DNA of 64,000 bases from Sphagnum compactum (Eukaryota; Bryophyta; Sphagnopsida; Sphagnales): positions 12,400,001 to 12,464,000 of the forward strand of contig OZ234497.1 in NCBI GenBank assembly GCA_965153455.1, in the 5' to 3' direction. The translations under genes were made by a program, and so were the position numbers. The notes below the pieces were generated by a model that made no database searches, was not told where the DNA came from, and worked only from the letters and a program-made list of their open reading frames with translations. Below, piece by piece: positions 25,058 to 37,802 of the stretch. Positions within the stretch are counted from its first letter, which is position 1, and every line of letters starts with the position of its first letter.

Positions 25058-25645
25058 TGTTAGGAATTGGAGATAGAGCAGTAATCATATAGGCAAGTCG
25101 ATGGACATGGACAAGTCAAGATGACAGAATAGGTTGAACAATGTGACAAAGTAGGCAAATTAGTATGAGAGTATAGGCAAATTGGTATGGCAGTAGATCA
25201 TTATAACAACACAGTGTAGTGATTTGTGGCAAGTTGATTTGCTAGACAATTAGGCAATTAGAACCATTTTGTGGAGAGTATAAAATACATTTCAATTGAC
25301 TTGCAAGGGGTTCAAATGTTGATTGTTTGTATGTTTATGTTATTTTTTAGGAGAGGAATTAAGCAAAGGAGTTATAAAAGGAAGTAAGGGAGAAAAACAT
25401 TGTAGAACTTCATGGTTTTATGGAAATATAAAATATGTTATTTCTTCCATTATTGGTGCTTTAGCATTGTATGTGGATTTAATTGAATATCTTTAAACTT
25501 AAAAAGGATTGAATGTTGTCATAGTTAGTATGTTTACATGGTACTCATTTTAATGGAGCAGGACAAAGACCCAGTAGTGATATAGAATTAGTTAATGTAT
25601 TCATGGAAAAACAAAATTAACACCTGCAAAATTATATCACTAACA
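25058..25645 (+). repeat. 5' LTR
   Basis: 588 bp, TGTTAG...CTAACA. A TATA-like TATAAAAT lies at 25279-25286. It aligns along its whole length with 37216-37802, with differences scattered throughout. Confidence 0.92.
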
Positions 25646-25647
25646 TT

Positions 25648-25666
25648 TGGTGACTATGTTGGGGAT
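25648..25666 (+). other. Primer binding site
   Basis: TGGTGACTATGTTGGGGAT begins two bases after the 5' LTR. It resembles the TGGCGACTC...GGGGA type PBS that I associate from memory with tRNA-Arg priming in Tat/Ogre elements. The tRNA assignment is tentative; an Asp-type PBS is a poorer match. Confidence 0.6.
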
Positions 25667-26039
25667 AATTCAATTCATTGTTGGAAAAAGTAGAGGATTT
25701 AGGAAGTAATTTCTTCAAATTCATGTGAGATCTTTCCACATAACAATTAATTTAATGGAAATTTAAAAAGCGAAAGTGGAAATTGATGAAATTGATTTGG
25801 GATTTTGCTTCATACATGTTCTTTATAAGGTATTATCTTGCGGATACATAGATTTGATGGGTGTTTATAGAATTGGAAGAAAACATAATAGAGTGAATTA
25901 AATGAATGTTTTGGGGGTTAAACAAGTATTAGTTTTTCCAAATTTATTTATTTATTATGAACAAGACATGGCAAATCAGTGATATTTCTAGATTATTATA
26001 ATATTAAGTATGAAGCACATTATGAAAAATGGTAGATTA

Positions 26040-26930
26040 TGACTCTTGTTGAAAGAGAAAATGAATGGATGAAATAAATTAATACTATGGAAGAAGCTAA
26101 ACAAAGATTAAGAATAAATTATAGTTATGGGTGGAATTTTCAAAATTATTTATATACACCAAAGAATGCACCATAATTAGATGAGTGGTGTAATTTTAAA
26201 GAGAAATTTAAAACATTACCAAAAAACATATGTACAAGAATTGATTATTAAGAAAATACATGGTGGTACTGATGTGTGGTGTGTACAACATCGTTAATTA
26301 TTGATGCTATGGATTGACAAAATATAGAAGATGATTACTAGTAATTGTATGCATAATCACATTAATCCCTAGAAAGAAAGTTTTTACAATGCATCATTCG
26401 ATTCAGTTCCTTGATAGAAGAGAATTTACTAGACCCAACATTAATGCATTAATAGAAAAATGTATGCCAAGTGATATCCTTTGGGCACCTAGGTCTACAA
26501 GTTCTGAATATGTCATGAGGACAAAAGGGAGTGAGGAATACATATTTGAATTAATTAAGTCAAAAGAATTTTGGTCTATAGTCATGATTCTAGAATTCTA
26601 TGGGAATTTTAAAAATTAGGAGTAGCAGTAGAAATGGTTATAAAAGAGAAATATCAATTTCTATTTGGAGCCTATGTTAGATAGAAATAGAGAAAGAGAA
26701 GAGAATAATAGATTGAGAGATTGGAGAGGAAGCTAAAGAGGCTGCTATTGTAGCTCAACAATCTATTACACAGAGTAGATGGAAAGGTCTTGGCGCAATT
26801 TTTAATCCACCAATAACATATCAAATACTTCAACTTGTAGAAGAAGAAGCGACAATTATTGTTGCTCAAATTGATGTTGAGGAAGTAAATGGATCAAAAA
26901 ATGATGGAACTCAACAATCTACATGAATGG
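26040..26930 (+). pseudogene. Extra ORF before gag (decayed)
   Basis: A recurrently open plus-strand region lies between the PBS and gag. The best segment (26389-26619, 76 codons) contains FLDRREFTRPNINALIEK and RTKGSEEYIFELI. It is not gag, protease or pol by any motif I know. Ogre-type Ty3 elements are known to carry an extra ORF before gag, and this could be the equivalent. Stops occur at several points. Confidence 0.5.
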
Positions 26931-27229
26931 GCTCACCAAATGTTGATCACGATTATCAAGAGCAATTGAGGAATTGAATACATTGTTATTGTAGAGAATA
27001 TTATCAATGCATTTGTAACAATTGATTGGGTGATAGAAGAGGGGTGGTTTCGAATACTAAGACAACAAGTTGACGAAAAATCAATAAGAACTTTGAGCAA
27101 TGGTGGAAGTAGTGACCAACTATGAAAGAAAAAACTATTTCGAACGACTCTGAATCCTGATTTGGTTAATACAACAACTTTGTCAACTCGACAACTAATA
27201 ACTACTACAACAATGATGAATGTAAATCC

Positions 27230-28380
27230 ATTCATGGCTATCGTACCTATTAATGTTTTGCGCATTCAACTACCAAAGTATCATGACAATGATGATCTCG
27301 TTATATACATGTTTGACAACTAACTAAAGTCTGTGTGACTAATGGAAAAGATATAGTTGATCATAAACTACAATACTTTCCAAAAACAATTAGAGGGAAG
27401 TTGCTAATTGGTTTACCAAGTATGAAACGGCTCATCCAGCAACACCATGGGGTGAAGTATAGCGGGCTTTTATTAGTTGATTTAGTGAAATTCGCACTGA
27501 AGGACAAGCGACTACAACTTTGAGATCTACAAAACAAAAGAAATATGAGTCTATAGAGGATTACTATGATAGATTTTTGTGACTTTGCACAATTATTCCA
27601 TAGCAACCACATGATATTTATTTAAGAGAAGCTTTAGAGAAGGATTGAGAACCAAAGTCAAAATGGCCATTATAAGTATGTCGCGAAGAACTTTGGCGAA
27701 AGTAGCAAAATCAGCAATTATGATAAAAGAAGAGATGCCGGTAATTAGAAAAAAAGTATAGTGTGATATCGCCAAGACTCTGATAGTGAGAATCAGAAGT
27801 TTTTGATGAAGAAGAAAAATGAATAACCAAAGAAGAAAGAAACAAAAGATCATTCTAAAACTATTAGAAGAGGTGTGTACTATCAAAATTGTTGTAATGG
27901 ACACCTTACAAAAGAATGTAAATTATTGAACAAATTTTGTTAGATATGCGAACAAAATGATCATAATACTAATAATCGTCCAAGCAAATCACTATCTGGA
28001 AGATGCCCTTCAAGGGAAATTATTCCAGTGCATGTGGTATAAGTAGAAACACTAGTTGTGCAAGAACAAAAACAACTACATGAGTATAACACACCAAATA
28101 ATCAATTTGGAAATCGACAATATAATTCAAAACCAAATGGTTAGAATTGGCGAGGCAATGGTCAAAAGAATTAGAAATAATCAGTATAACCAACGTGGTT
28201 ATAATCAAAATAATAGATTTTGGTAGAAGGGAATGAAGTGTTTTTGTTCTTGTAAAGAAGGACGTGTAAAAGCTTATTATCTTGTATGGAAAAAAGTAAT
28301 GGAAGAAGAAGAGAAGAATTCCAAACCGAAAGTTGGAACTAATGTTGTTATGGTCGAGTGGGACTAGTCAATTGTTGATT
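27230..28380 (+). pseudogene. Gag region of the Ty3 element (decayed)
   Basis: The region encodes fragments in the usual gag order. A LPKYHDNDD-type start near 27270 is followed by a basic region ending in degenerate zinc-knuckle motifs at about 27888-27990, where a Cys-Gly-His-Cys pattern is recognisable but not all ligands remain. Numerous stops and frame changes prevent a single ORF. The call rests on position and the knuckle remnant. Confidence 0.6.
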
Positions 28381-28411
28381 GTGCGTAACCGCTTGAAGTC
28401 AGGGGGCAAGT

Positions 28412-29028
28412 ATGCTAGTAAAAGAGCCTCCACACAAAAAGGTTAGTCCTACAAAGTGTCGACAAACCAAATGGGAGAAAGAAAAGAAGGTTCATTTGGA
28501 TGTAATCGAGGAACTACAAAAAATTCAAAAGTTTGAAAATAGACCCATTGAAGTAGAAACATTACCTGCCAACTTGGAACTAGCCAAATTGTTTACTCAG
28601 CTAGGAGGGCTAAACAAATAAATGCCATTGGGAATGATGAAGGAAGTTGATTTGCTTAGTGGTCACAAAGGGTTAATTGAATTGACCAATCGATATGCCA
28701 AGCTAGTAGGAGCTAGCATACCAACCATAATGGACACATCGATAGGAGAAGTCAATATGATAGGAAGTAAACATATTATGAATGGAAGTGACAAGTTGAC
28801 AGGAAGGTCGATTTGATGAAAGTAAGTGAGTCACATGGAGTTAACAACAATCTAGACAAGGAAAAATTGACTTGTCTAAATAACCAAAACAAAATGACTA
28901 TACATAATGTAGTGGCAAACCGAGATGAAATGGTTGAGACATTGAATGGGTATGGAATTAATATGAACTTAGTAGTAGAAGCTACAAAGGTAATTATGTA
29001 TTTGAAATTAGAGGTGAAGTTGGGATAG
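28412..29028 (+). pseudogene. Gag-pol linker region (decayed)
   Basis: Three short same-strand open segments (28412-28621, 28622-28816, 28813-29028), separated by single stops, lie between the knuckle region and the protease. They have no recognisable domain, but the consistent orientation suggests one polyprotein linker broken by nonsense changes. Confidence 0.5.
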
Positions 29029-29610
29029 TTGATGAGAATTTGTCCTCAATTAAGGGGAACGGTGGAAAAGTCTTTAGTCAAAATGAAAGAAGATCATATT
29101 GTAGATGTTTGCAAAGTAATAACAAAGGTTGAAGATTTTGATGAAGTTATGTCAGTTGTTCAAGTTCGGGTGGGAAAGTTTGAAGTAAGGGAGGTGTTAC
29201 TAGATGGTGGCTTTGGTGTGAACATTATCTTTGAAAGTTTGAGAAGGAAACTCGGATTGAGAAAACTTCAATCGGCTCCATTTGTGGTGTGAATGGTTGA
29301 CCAATGGAAGGTGCATCCAATTGGTTTGATTAGGAACTTGAAAATCAACTTGGTAGGTTGTGATTACAAAATTTCTATTACAATGTTGAATATGGAGAAT
29401 GGAGTGGAAGCTTATTCCATGTTATCGGGATGGCCATGGCTGAAATTGGTCAAAACTCATCACAATTGGGGTGATAGTACCTTCATTATTACTTCAAGAA
29501 AACGAACTATGATGTTAACTACAATAAAACGAATTAGTATTAATTCATCATTATGGTTGAAGAATTTAAATGATGAATTTGATTGGGAAGAAGGATTGTC
29601 AAAATGAGAA
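29029..29610 (+). pseudogene. Aspartic protease region of the Ty3 element
   Basis: The retropepsin-like active-site segment lies at about 29196-29235 and reads LLDGGFGVNII, with Phe where plant elements normally have Ser or Thr. A hydrophobic GWPWLK motif typical of the second half of the fold lies near 29440. One stop at 29290 splits two otherwise open blocks. The Phe substitution and the stop would inactivate it. Confidence 0.75.
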
Positions 29611-29849
29611 GAGGAGCAACTTTATAATGTAGTACCAAAATTATGGCCTATAGGGGAAGTAACGCCTAAATAACTATATTTCTTAAAAGAAATAGATTAT
29701 GGTATGTGACAACCAAAACACAAAGTTGATTATCCAATGTATTTTTATGAGCATCAACATCATTGTCAAAAATTAAAAAATTGTTGGTTGGACAATGACA
29801 GTTGAAGAACAATTAGTTAAATTCGACTTGGGAAGAACCTAAAGAGGTA

Positions 29850-31260
29850 TTAATTAATGCCATACTACCAAGTATATTTCAATCACAAATTAAAAAGGTG
29901 TTAATGGAGTACAAAAATGTTTTTGCATGGAACTATAAGGAATTAAAAGGAATTCCAATAGAAGTATGTGAACATAAAATTGAACTAATGGTGAATGCTC
30001 AAGTTATGAAGTAAAAACAATACAGAATGAATCTAAATTATGCATTAAAAGAATCAGAAAAGACCTTGATAAATTACTAGATGTTGGATTTATATATCCT
30101 ATAGAAACCATTCAATGGTTATCCCCTCTAGTAATTGTGCCAAAGAAAAATGGCAAATTGTGTATATATGTGGATTATTGAAAATTAAATGCCCAAACCA
30201 AGAAGGATCCATTTCCATTACCTTTTTGGGATTCAGTTATTGATTCAATGGCCGGACATGAAACGTACTCATTTATGGATGGATATAATGGCTATAACCA
30301 AGTTAAAATGGCATAAGAAGATAAAAAGAAATACAACATTTATTTCAAAATGGGGTGCATATACATATAACATTATGCCATTTGAACTATGTAATGTTCC
30401 TGCCACATTTCAAAAAGTGGTGACCAAACCTTTAAGGAATATTTGAAGAAGTTTATGCAAGTATTCCTAGATGATTTCAGTGTATATGGAAGTAAAAAGG
30501 ACCACTTAGGTCAATTACAAAAATGTTTGGAAGATTGTAAACAAAATGGCATAAGTCTTAACTTAGAAAAATGTGAATGTTAACAAACAATGTGTCCAAG
30601 TAAATGATGGATTATTAGTGGATCCTAGAAAAATTACTACAATCATTGCAATGCCAGTACTAGTTGACATGACATAAATAAAAAGATTTTTAGGAACAAC
30701 TAGTTTCTATTGACATTATGTTAGAGACTTTGCCAGCAAAGCGGCACCCATGTGCAAATTGTTAAAGAAGGATGAAAAATTCAAAGTGGACTAAGGCTTG
30801 CAATAAATCTTGGGAGTGGATAAAAGCATATATGACATGTTTGCCAATGTTAATGGTACCAAATTGGAAAATCAAATTTCATGTGCATACTGACACACCA
30901 AACTTTGCTCTAAGAATTATGTTAGGTCAAAACTAGATAATATCGTTAATAGACCAATATACTATGCAAGTAGACTTATGAATAATGTAGAAAAGAATTA
31001 TACAACAACTAAAAAAAAAGCTTTAACAATGATATATGTTGTGAAGAAATTCAAACATTATTTGTTAGGAAATCATTTTGTTTTCTTTGTAAATCATTAG
31101 GCATTACTATATCTGGTGAATAAATTGACAATAACATGTCAAATTGCCAAATGGCTTTTATTGTTACAAGAATTTAATTCTAAAGTTGTTTATAAACCAG
31201 GTTGAATTCATTTTTTACTAGATCACTTGTCTAGAATTAATCATGGGGAACCAACAAAAG
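29850..31260 (+). pseudogene. Reverse transcriptase and RNase H region of the Ty3 element
   Basis: RT motifs appear in order: LDVGFIYPI and a SPLVIVPKKNGK segment (near 30080-30160), KKDPFPLPF (near 30200), then the YxDD-equivalent FLDDF (30463-30477). RNase H follows from about 30850: a HVHTDTPNFAL-like start, a YYASRL region, TMIYVVKKFKHYL and a KPG...DHLSRINHGEP end near 31190-31250. Several stops and frameshifts are present, so it is non-functional. The catalytic domain order and wording are those of Ty3 elements. Confidence 0.87.
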
Positions 31261-31429
31261 GGGTAGATGATCAGTTACCTTACATATATATCAAAGGATA
31301 TTTTGACAACAATATACCTAAAGAGGAAAGAAGTTGAATAGTCATAAGGGCTAGGCACTACACCTTGTATGATGGACAACTGTATAAGTTAGGACTGAAT
31401 GGGGTCCTACGACAATGTTTATTTCCAAA

Positions 31430-32500
31430 AGAGGCATTTAGAATATTGGAAGATTTCCATGAAGGATTGGTTGGTGGGCATTTTGGCATGAATACCACTA
31501 TTAGAAAGATATTATCTTCAGGCTATTAGTGGCCCACTATGCATAAAGATGTTGTTGAATTATGCCAAAATTGTGACATTTGCCAACGTTTAGAGCCTAT
31601 ATGGCAAAGTGGTAAAGGGCCACTCAAACCAGTTATGGCATTTGAACCCTTCATGAAATGGGGTCTTGATTTTATGGGATTAGTCAAACCAACAACAAGG
31701 TACACTAGAAATCAATATATCATAGTAGCAACTGATTATACTACTAAATGGGTAGAAGCAAAAGCACTTCGTGACAACACGATTAAAAACACCGTTAAAT
31801 TTATTTATGAACAAATTATTACTCGTTTTGGTTGCCCAACCCATCTTATAAGTGACCAAGGCAATCATTTCATTAATAAAACTATTGAGATACTTATGGA
31901 AAAGTTTATGATTTCGCATCATAAGTCGAGTACTAACTATCTGCAAGGGAACAGGCAAGCCGAATCAACTAATAAAACATTGGGTAAAATATTAACCAAA
32001 CTAGTAAATGCAAACCGGACAGACCAGGATGTAATGTTGGTCATTGCTTTATGGGCACATTGAATAGCTTATAAAGTGACAATTCAATATACACCTTTTG
32101 AGTTGGTTTACGACATTCAACCGATTATGCAAGCAGAAATTGTGGTACCAACTAAAAGAGTTAACGATTCCCCACAAGAAAATCTAGACAAAGTTATTAA
32201 GGTATGGATGGAGGATTTAATTAGATTGGATGAAACTCGTTGGCAAGCCAGAGAAAATATTAACCATATTCAGTTGTTGCACAAAGAATAAAATGATGAA
32301 AAAGGGAAGATGAAAAGTTTTAAGGAAGGAAAGTTAGTATTATGATGCTTAAAGCCACAAAAATAAAGGGAGGTAAATTTTCATTACCTTGGAAGGGTCA
32401 TTTTAAAATACAAAAAATGTTTGACAATAACACTATGGAGTTGTCAACCATAAGTGATGAGGGGGCAAAGTAAGTAAAAATATTAACAAACTAAAAACCT
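31430..32500 (+). pseudogene. Integrase region of the Ty3 element
   Basis: An HHCC zinc-binding part lies at about 31455-31590 (HFGMNTT, then CQNCDICQR). The core follows in the longest open block (31539-32063). The catalytic triad is present: Asp at 31668-31670, Asp at 31854-31856 (SDQG) and Glu at 31962-31964, giving the expected D-x35-E spacing. A stop at about 32061 and others later interrupt the C-terminal part. This is the best-preserved domain of the element. Confidence 0.92.
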
Positions 32501-32829
32501 GCCATCATAATAATTTGCCAACCAATGTATTAATAATGGTTGTTACAGTTGATATAAGACATAGTGGAAAAATTAGAAATAAGCATAAAAAGAAAAACAA
32601 ACTTAATTTTCCACCTAACTTGCATACAAAACCGAATAATCTACCTTGGATTGACCCAAAACCTATAAAAAAAAATTTAACGAGGATGATATTGAGTGGA
32701 TTGAATAAGAAGATTCAAGAAGTGGCATACCAAGAATGTTTAAAAATGAAATATCAAGAAAATTCAGTTATAAAAGAGGGAAAAAGATACTAATATCGTT
32801 ATATCCAAAAAATTATGTAAGTGAAGAAG

Positions 32830-35800
32830 GGAGCCATTAAAATAGAAAAGTTGGTCTAGAGCCTAAACTAGCTCGTGTGAAGGAACGACGCATGACATGC
32901 TCAACATGCCCATGAATGAATCGCATCCTATATGGCCTCTAGAACATCTACTATGTTTTCAAGAGTTAGCTGAATTAAAAACCATCAAGCATAGATACCA
33001 CGTGTGGAAGGACTATTAAAAAATAAATAATGAACAAATTACTAAGTGGAATGCAAGAGCAAGAGAAATGTGTGAAAGAGAAATCTGTAGTAGAGTAGCA
33101 ACTGCAAAACAAGGAGTGCCAGAAGATTTTTAGTTCAAGCCATACATTGGAAAACTTAGTGGAGATAAGTTCATAAAAGAGTATGCGCAAAAACAACATG
33201 TTTTTTGGTCTGCAAATTTAAATAAGCGAAGAACTTCTTATAAACCACTAGACTAGAGAGTGGGAAAGACTAGGGAGGAAGAAATTGGAAGTGAGGAGGA
33301 TATTAGTTCTAGAATGACAATGCTTAACAATTTTGACTTCAAGGACGTGTGGAGTTTTAATCATCCACATTTGAACGTAAAGGAACATTGGGAGAAATTG
33401 TGTCGAGTGGAGGTGCCTATCGAAAAAGGAACATTTTGAATTTTCCAAGAAGAGGAGTGTGATGATTGCGACTATGCTCTGGAGTCAACTCTACTACGAG
33501 TTTGGGAGTTCACAAAGGAAAAACGAGAAGAAAGGTTTGTTCCTTACAATTCCTAGAAGCAAGAGAAACTAAAGAAGGAGGTGATTCTTTTAAGGCTTAA
33601 TTATTTTTTTGTCAGGATATATAAAGAACCTCAGGAGCCACTTTACAAAACCTAGATACAATCTTTTGGAACTGGGAGTTCAACTTGTATAAAGAATAGA
33701 AATTGGCAATGGGTAAAATGAAGCATGAAATGGAAGAGAGTAGTGGGGGTGCTTCTTCAAAGTGACGCAAAGTCAAAGAGTTGGAGAAGTTGCCAACTCC
33801 AAAAAAGTTAGGAAAAATTAATTTCCTGGGTTGTACACATTGTAGCATTTGGACCCTGATGAAGGAATAAGCAAATTGGGCAAAAAAAGTTGGGCTTGCC
33901 AAAATTAGGAAACTAGACTGGACTTTAGTAGATGAACCAATAGTGAAAGAAAATGTCAAGCTGAAGGGAAGACAAATCGACATAGGAGAGGAAGGAATGG
34001 CAAGGATTTTTGGTCTATCCCATGAAGGGATAGTACCAATTGGAAGAGAGAGTTACAACCCAATTGTTGCAACTTATTTCATTGAAGATGAGCATGAACA
34101 CTACATACCATGTTCAGGATACTTGATTGCCTAAACAAATGGTAGGGGGAAGGTAGCCAAACTAGAAGCATTGGCAGAAATCGTGTCTTTTAAACAAGGA
34201 AACGAATTTACTCTAGGTGCCTTGATTTCAACAATTTTAGCAACAAAAAACGAGAAGGTGAACTAGGCTGCTTGGTTTCCCAGAAATTGTAGAATGTGAT
34301 CATTGCAATTTAACACAAGGCAAGGAAAATTGGAAATACATTAGCTGGACCAGCTTTGACCATTATTGGTCATCATTTTTTAAAGCAATGGGAACTAGAG
34401 AAATAAGAGTCTAATGGGACCAAGAAGAAAACCCAAAACAAGAAGGAGAACATGATTACTGATGTCAATGCAATCTTGATAGTAAAGAAGAAGAAGAAGA
34501 AGAAGAGCAAACCGACTATAACCACAAGCAAGGAGATTACAGAAGTATCTCCAGCCCAAGAAGGGAATCCTGCTAAGGTTGCTGAAGCCTCAAACATTAT
34601 GAGTTAGATTGGAGGGAAAAATGTTGAGATACTTAGTGAGGTAATGGCAAAACCTTTAATACCCATTGTGGAAGAAGTAGAGACACAATTGATAAAAAAA
34701 AGGGTATGTTGAATGCTCCAACATATGTGGATATGGAAAAGGAAAAAATACATGAGGTAGTCAATGAAGAGGTAATTGGTGGAGGAAAGGATGACCAACT
34801 TCAATACTTAGAAGATGAGGATGTCGAAATCACTATAGTAAAAGAGTCATTTCATCAACAGTTGGAAAGGGAGTTGTTAATGCAACCCGAAGAAAATGAA
34901 CAGACAAAGAAGAAATAATAAGGAGAAGTGCAGTAGATAGAGGAAGAACTACATTCAGGAGTATTAATAGTGATGGACCAACAATGGCAAAAAGCTACTA
35001 ATGATATGGCAAAACAATTAATGGTTATGGAAAAGGGTGCATCCACCAATGGGGACTTCGATGTAGTGGCTAAGCAATTGGAGATGTTGGCACAAAGGAT
35101 TAGAAAGAAGAATGGGGAAGTTCAAGAGTTGTAGAAAGAAAATGAAAGGATCGCAAAGTAATTGGAAGAAACACATAAGCAACTAGCAAACCAAGTGGGA
35201 AAAACATTTTATGAAGAAAGCCAGAGGATTTCAAGAAAAGAAATGTGTAAACTGAAAACAATAATTACTACTCTGGAGAATGAGAAGAGGGAGACATGTG
35301 AAGTTTTAACATAAGTACAAAAGAGGAACCTCCATCTTGATGTTCAGTTGACACATGACAAGTCAAACCATGAGAGGTTGTTGAAGGAAATAGAGAAGAA
35401 GATCAAATAACTACACTAGCAACTCATGAAATCATAGACTCCATAGAAGTTAGTTCTAAAGGAACTAGACCTATGGTGAAGGAAGTTACAAAGACGAAGA
35501 AGAAGGAAAGACTGAAATATTGTAAAGAGATTATCATGAAGGTTGATGCAAAAATCAACTTTAAAAATAGGGAAATCAAAGTATTCAGAAATGAACAATT
35601 CAACCTATATGAAGAATTGAAAGGAATGGAGGAGGTTTTACACCAATGAGAAGAGGAATTATTGAGTACTCAGTGGGCAGCCATGGAAAATGCTCATGAA
35701 AGTCATCACAAGGATCGAAAGCTTCTAGTGGCAAAAGAGAAGATGTTATGGAAGGAGTTGTAGGTGGCACAAGGCAAGGTTAAATTACTCACTTTGTAAA

Positions 35801-37170
35801 CCACTAACGATTGGGAAAGTGTGGGCATTGAAAACAAAACCAAGGCAATGTTGTATGATGAATTCATAGATCAACTTCCAATGGAAATGGGTGAGCTACT
35901 AGAGGAGGATAAATTAGAGTTCAAGGGATGGCATTTTGAGCAAATTGGGAAGTACACCAATGCCCTTGATGCTGCATATGAGCGTATTCGGTAGTTGGAA
36001 TAAAAAGACAAAGAGGAAGAAAATACAGAGGAGGTTGTTAGTGAGGAAACAACTCAAGATGAAGCAAAGCAAATCTCTATGTTAGAAGAGGATGAGGACA
36101 AAAAAACACCTATCGAAAAGTTGATAAGGAAACATGAAGTAGTAGATCCTATAGGCAAAGGTAAAGCAAAAGAATAGAAGGTGGAAAACAAGGATCAAGC
36201 TACTAGCATGGATGGAGAGTGGGTAGAGACCAGGATGAGGAAAATGATCTATGGAGTTGTTTCTCCTAGGGTTGAGCATCCAACTTTAGCAGAAAAGGCA
36301 AGTATCAAGCCATATTCAAAAAGTGATATGGTGCATATGATGCTAGAGTTAGAGTATGTTTTGCAATTGTTGCCAAATCCAAAAACATATTACTTGTTGC
36401 ATCGTTTTTAGATTTGTTTGAAGGTAGGGGTAACATTACTAGTACTAGGAGGTCACATCGTTAAGAAGCAATTCCTAGCAATGTGGGTTGTAGAGGATTT
36501 GGAGTGGAGAAAATTCCTAGCTTACAGCAAAGTATGTTGTCACATTCAGTACCATCAGCTAAAAGGATATGGAGTGTTAGAGTTCGAGGTGGGCTGCCTA
36601 GGGTTTTATGCCTTGAGGTATTATTGTAGGTTAGAATATGCCTATCAGGAATATTATCACCGACACCAAATTGTTGTTTCCAACAAACCAACGTTTCTTA
36701 TGACACGAACGGAGACTATTCTAGATCATGTGGTAAGTCAAGCTCATGCCAAACCTAAGCACTAGAAGCAACTAATGGATTATTGCCATGAGTTTGCTTG
36801 CCTCACCGACTTGGAGATTGTGCGATGGAAGCAATCACATGGAGGGTAAGCTACGAGTTTATTAAGTTTCAGGCAACATATGCACACCTGGGCCAGGATG
36901 CATTGTACCTGCAAATAGCCATATTGCGCATTTGACACTTGGTGGATAAGTTGACAAAGTGACCATGGATTGGCAAGATTGCACACTACCAACAATGCTT
37001 TCCTCACCCGATAAAACCTAATCAAATTAACCAATATGTGAGGGGTGAACAAATTACAACAACCAAGGATGGAGTAGAATCTTCTGACAACAAGATGGAT
37101 GACTATTTTACTCCTGCTCAGATGGTATTCTATGCTAAGATTAGTGGATATCCTAGTTAGATGTAAAAAA
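32830..37170 (+). pseudogene. Large accessory coding region after integrase (decayed)
   Basis: More than 4 kb of same-strand, mostly open sequence lies between integrase and the PPT, too long for a simple spacer. In order: an unassigned N-terminal part (33000-33640); a segment with EEGMARIFGLSHEGIVP (33943-34134) that recalls the plant-transposon-protein domain found in accessory ORFs; a long Glu/Lys-rich coiled coil (34700-36180); and a C-terminal block at 36181-36765 with HMMLELEYVLQLLPNP and a Tyr-rich YAYQEYYHRH stretch. Open pieces recur to about 37160, next to the PPT. Envelope-like ORFs occupy this place in Athila elements, but I saw no convincing signal peptide or fusion-protein features. 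Function unknown. Confidence 0.6.
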
Positions 37171-37202
37171 CTTAATTGTTGTGTGGGGACATTACAATAA
37201 AT

Positions 37203-37212
37203 AAGAGGGGAA
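37203..37212 (+). other. Polypurine tract
   Basis: AAGAGGGGAA lies just before the 3' LTR start at 37216, as expected for the plus-strand primer of a Ty3 element. Confidence 0.8.
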
Positions 37213-37215
37213 TAA

Positions 37216-37802
37216 TGTTAGGAATTGGAGATAGAGCAATAATCATATAGGCAAGTCGATGGACATGGACAAGTCAAGATGACATAATAGGTAGAATAAT
37301 GTGACAAAGTAGGCAAATTAGTATGATAGTATAGGCAAATCGCTATGGCAACAAATTGCTATAACAACACAATGTAGTCGATTTGTGGCAAGTCGATTTG
37401 TTAAACAATTAGGCAGTTATAATCGGTTTGTGGAGAGTATAAAATACATTTTGACTGACTTGCAAGGGGTTCGAATGTTAATTGTCTATATGTTTATGTT
37501 GATATTTTAGGAGAGAAATTAAGTAGAGGAGTTATGAGAGGAAGGGAGAAAAACATTGTAAAGGTTCATGGTTTAATGGAAATATAAAAGATGTTATTTC
37601 TTCCATTTTTGGTGTTTTAACATTGTATGTGGATTTAATTGAATATCTCTAAGACTTAGAAAGGATTGAATGTTGTCCTAGTTAGTATGTTTACATGGTA
37701 TTCATTCTAATGGAGTAGGACAAGGACCCAGTAGTGATATAGAGGTAGTTAATGTATTCATGGAAAATCAAAATTAACACTTGCAAAACTATATCACTAA
37801 CA
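37216..37802 (+). repeat. 3' LTR
   Basis: 587 bp, TGTTAG...CTAACA, aligning with the 5' LTR. A TATA-like TATAAAAT lies at 37438-37445. Confidence 0.92.

Larger units (their letters stand above)
25058..37802 (+). mobile_element. Complete but decayed Ty3-type LTR retrotransposon, 12.7 kb
   Basis: Two LTRs (25058-25645 and 37216-37802; about 90 percent alike by eye) begin TGTTAG and end CTAACA. Flanks ATTAA (25053-25057) and ATTGA (37803-37807) look like a target-site duplication with one change. Internal order is PBS, a pre-gag ORF, gag, protease, RT-RNase H, integrase, a long extra coding region, PPT. Protease before RT before integrase is the Ty3 order. The RNase H-integrase junction wording and the large size suggest the Tat/Ogre side of the group; this is inference. 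Many in-frame stops show the copy is inactive, and the LTR divergence shows it is not recent. Confidence 0.92.

Noticed and set aside
26933-27904. Long minus-strand frames opposite the Ty3 gag region
   Set aside because: They are antisense shadows of the gag-pol region and have hydrophobic, low-complexity translations.
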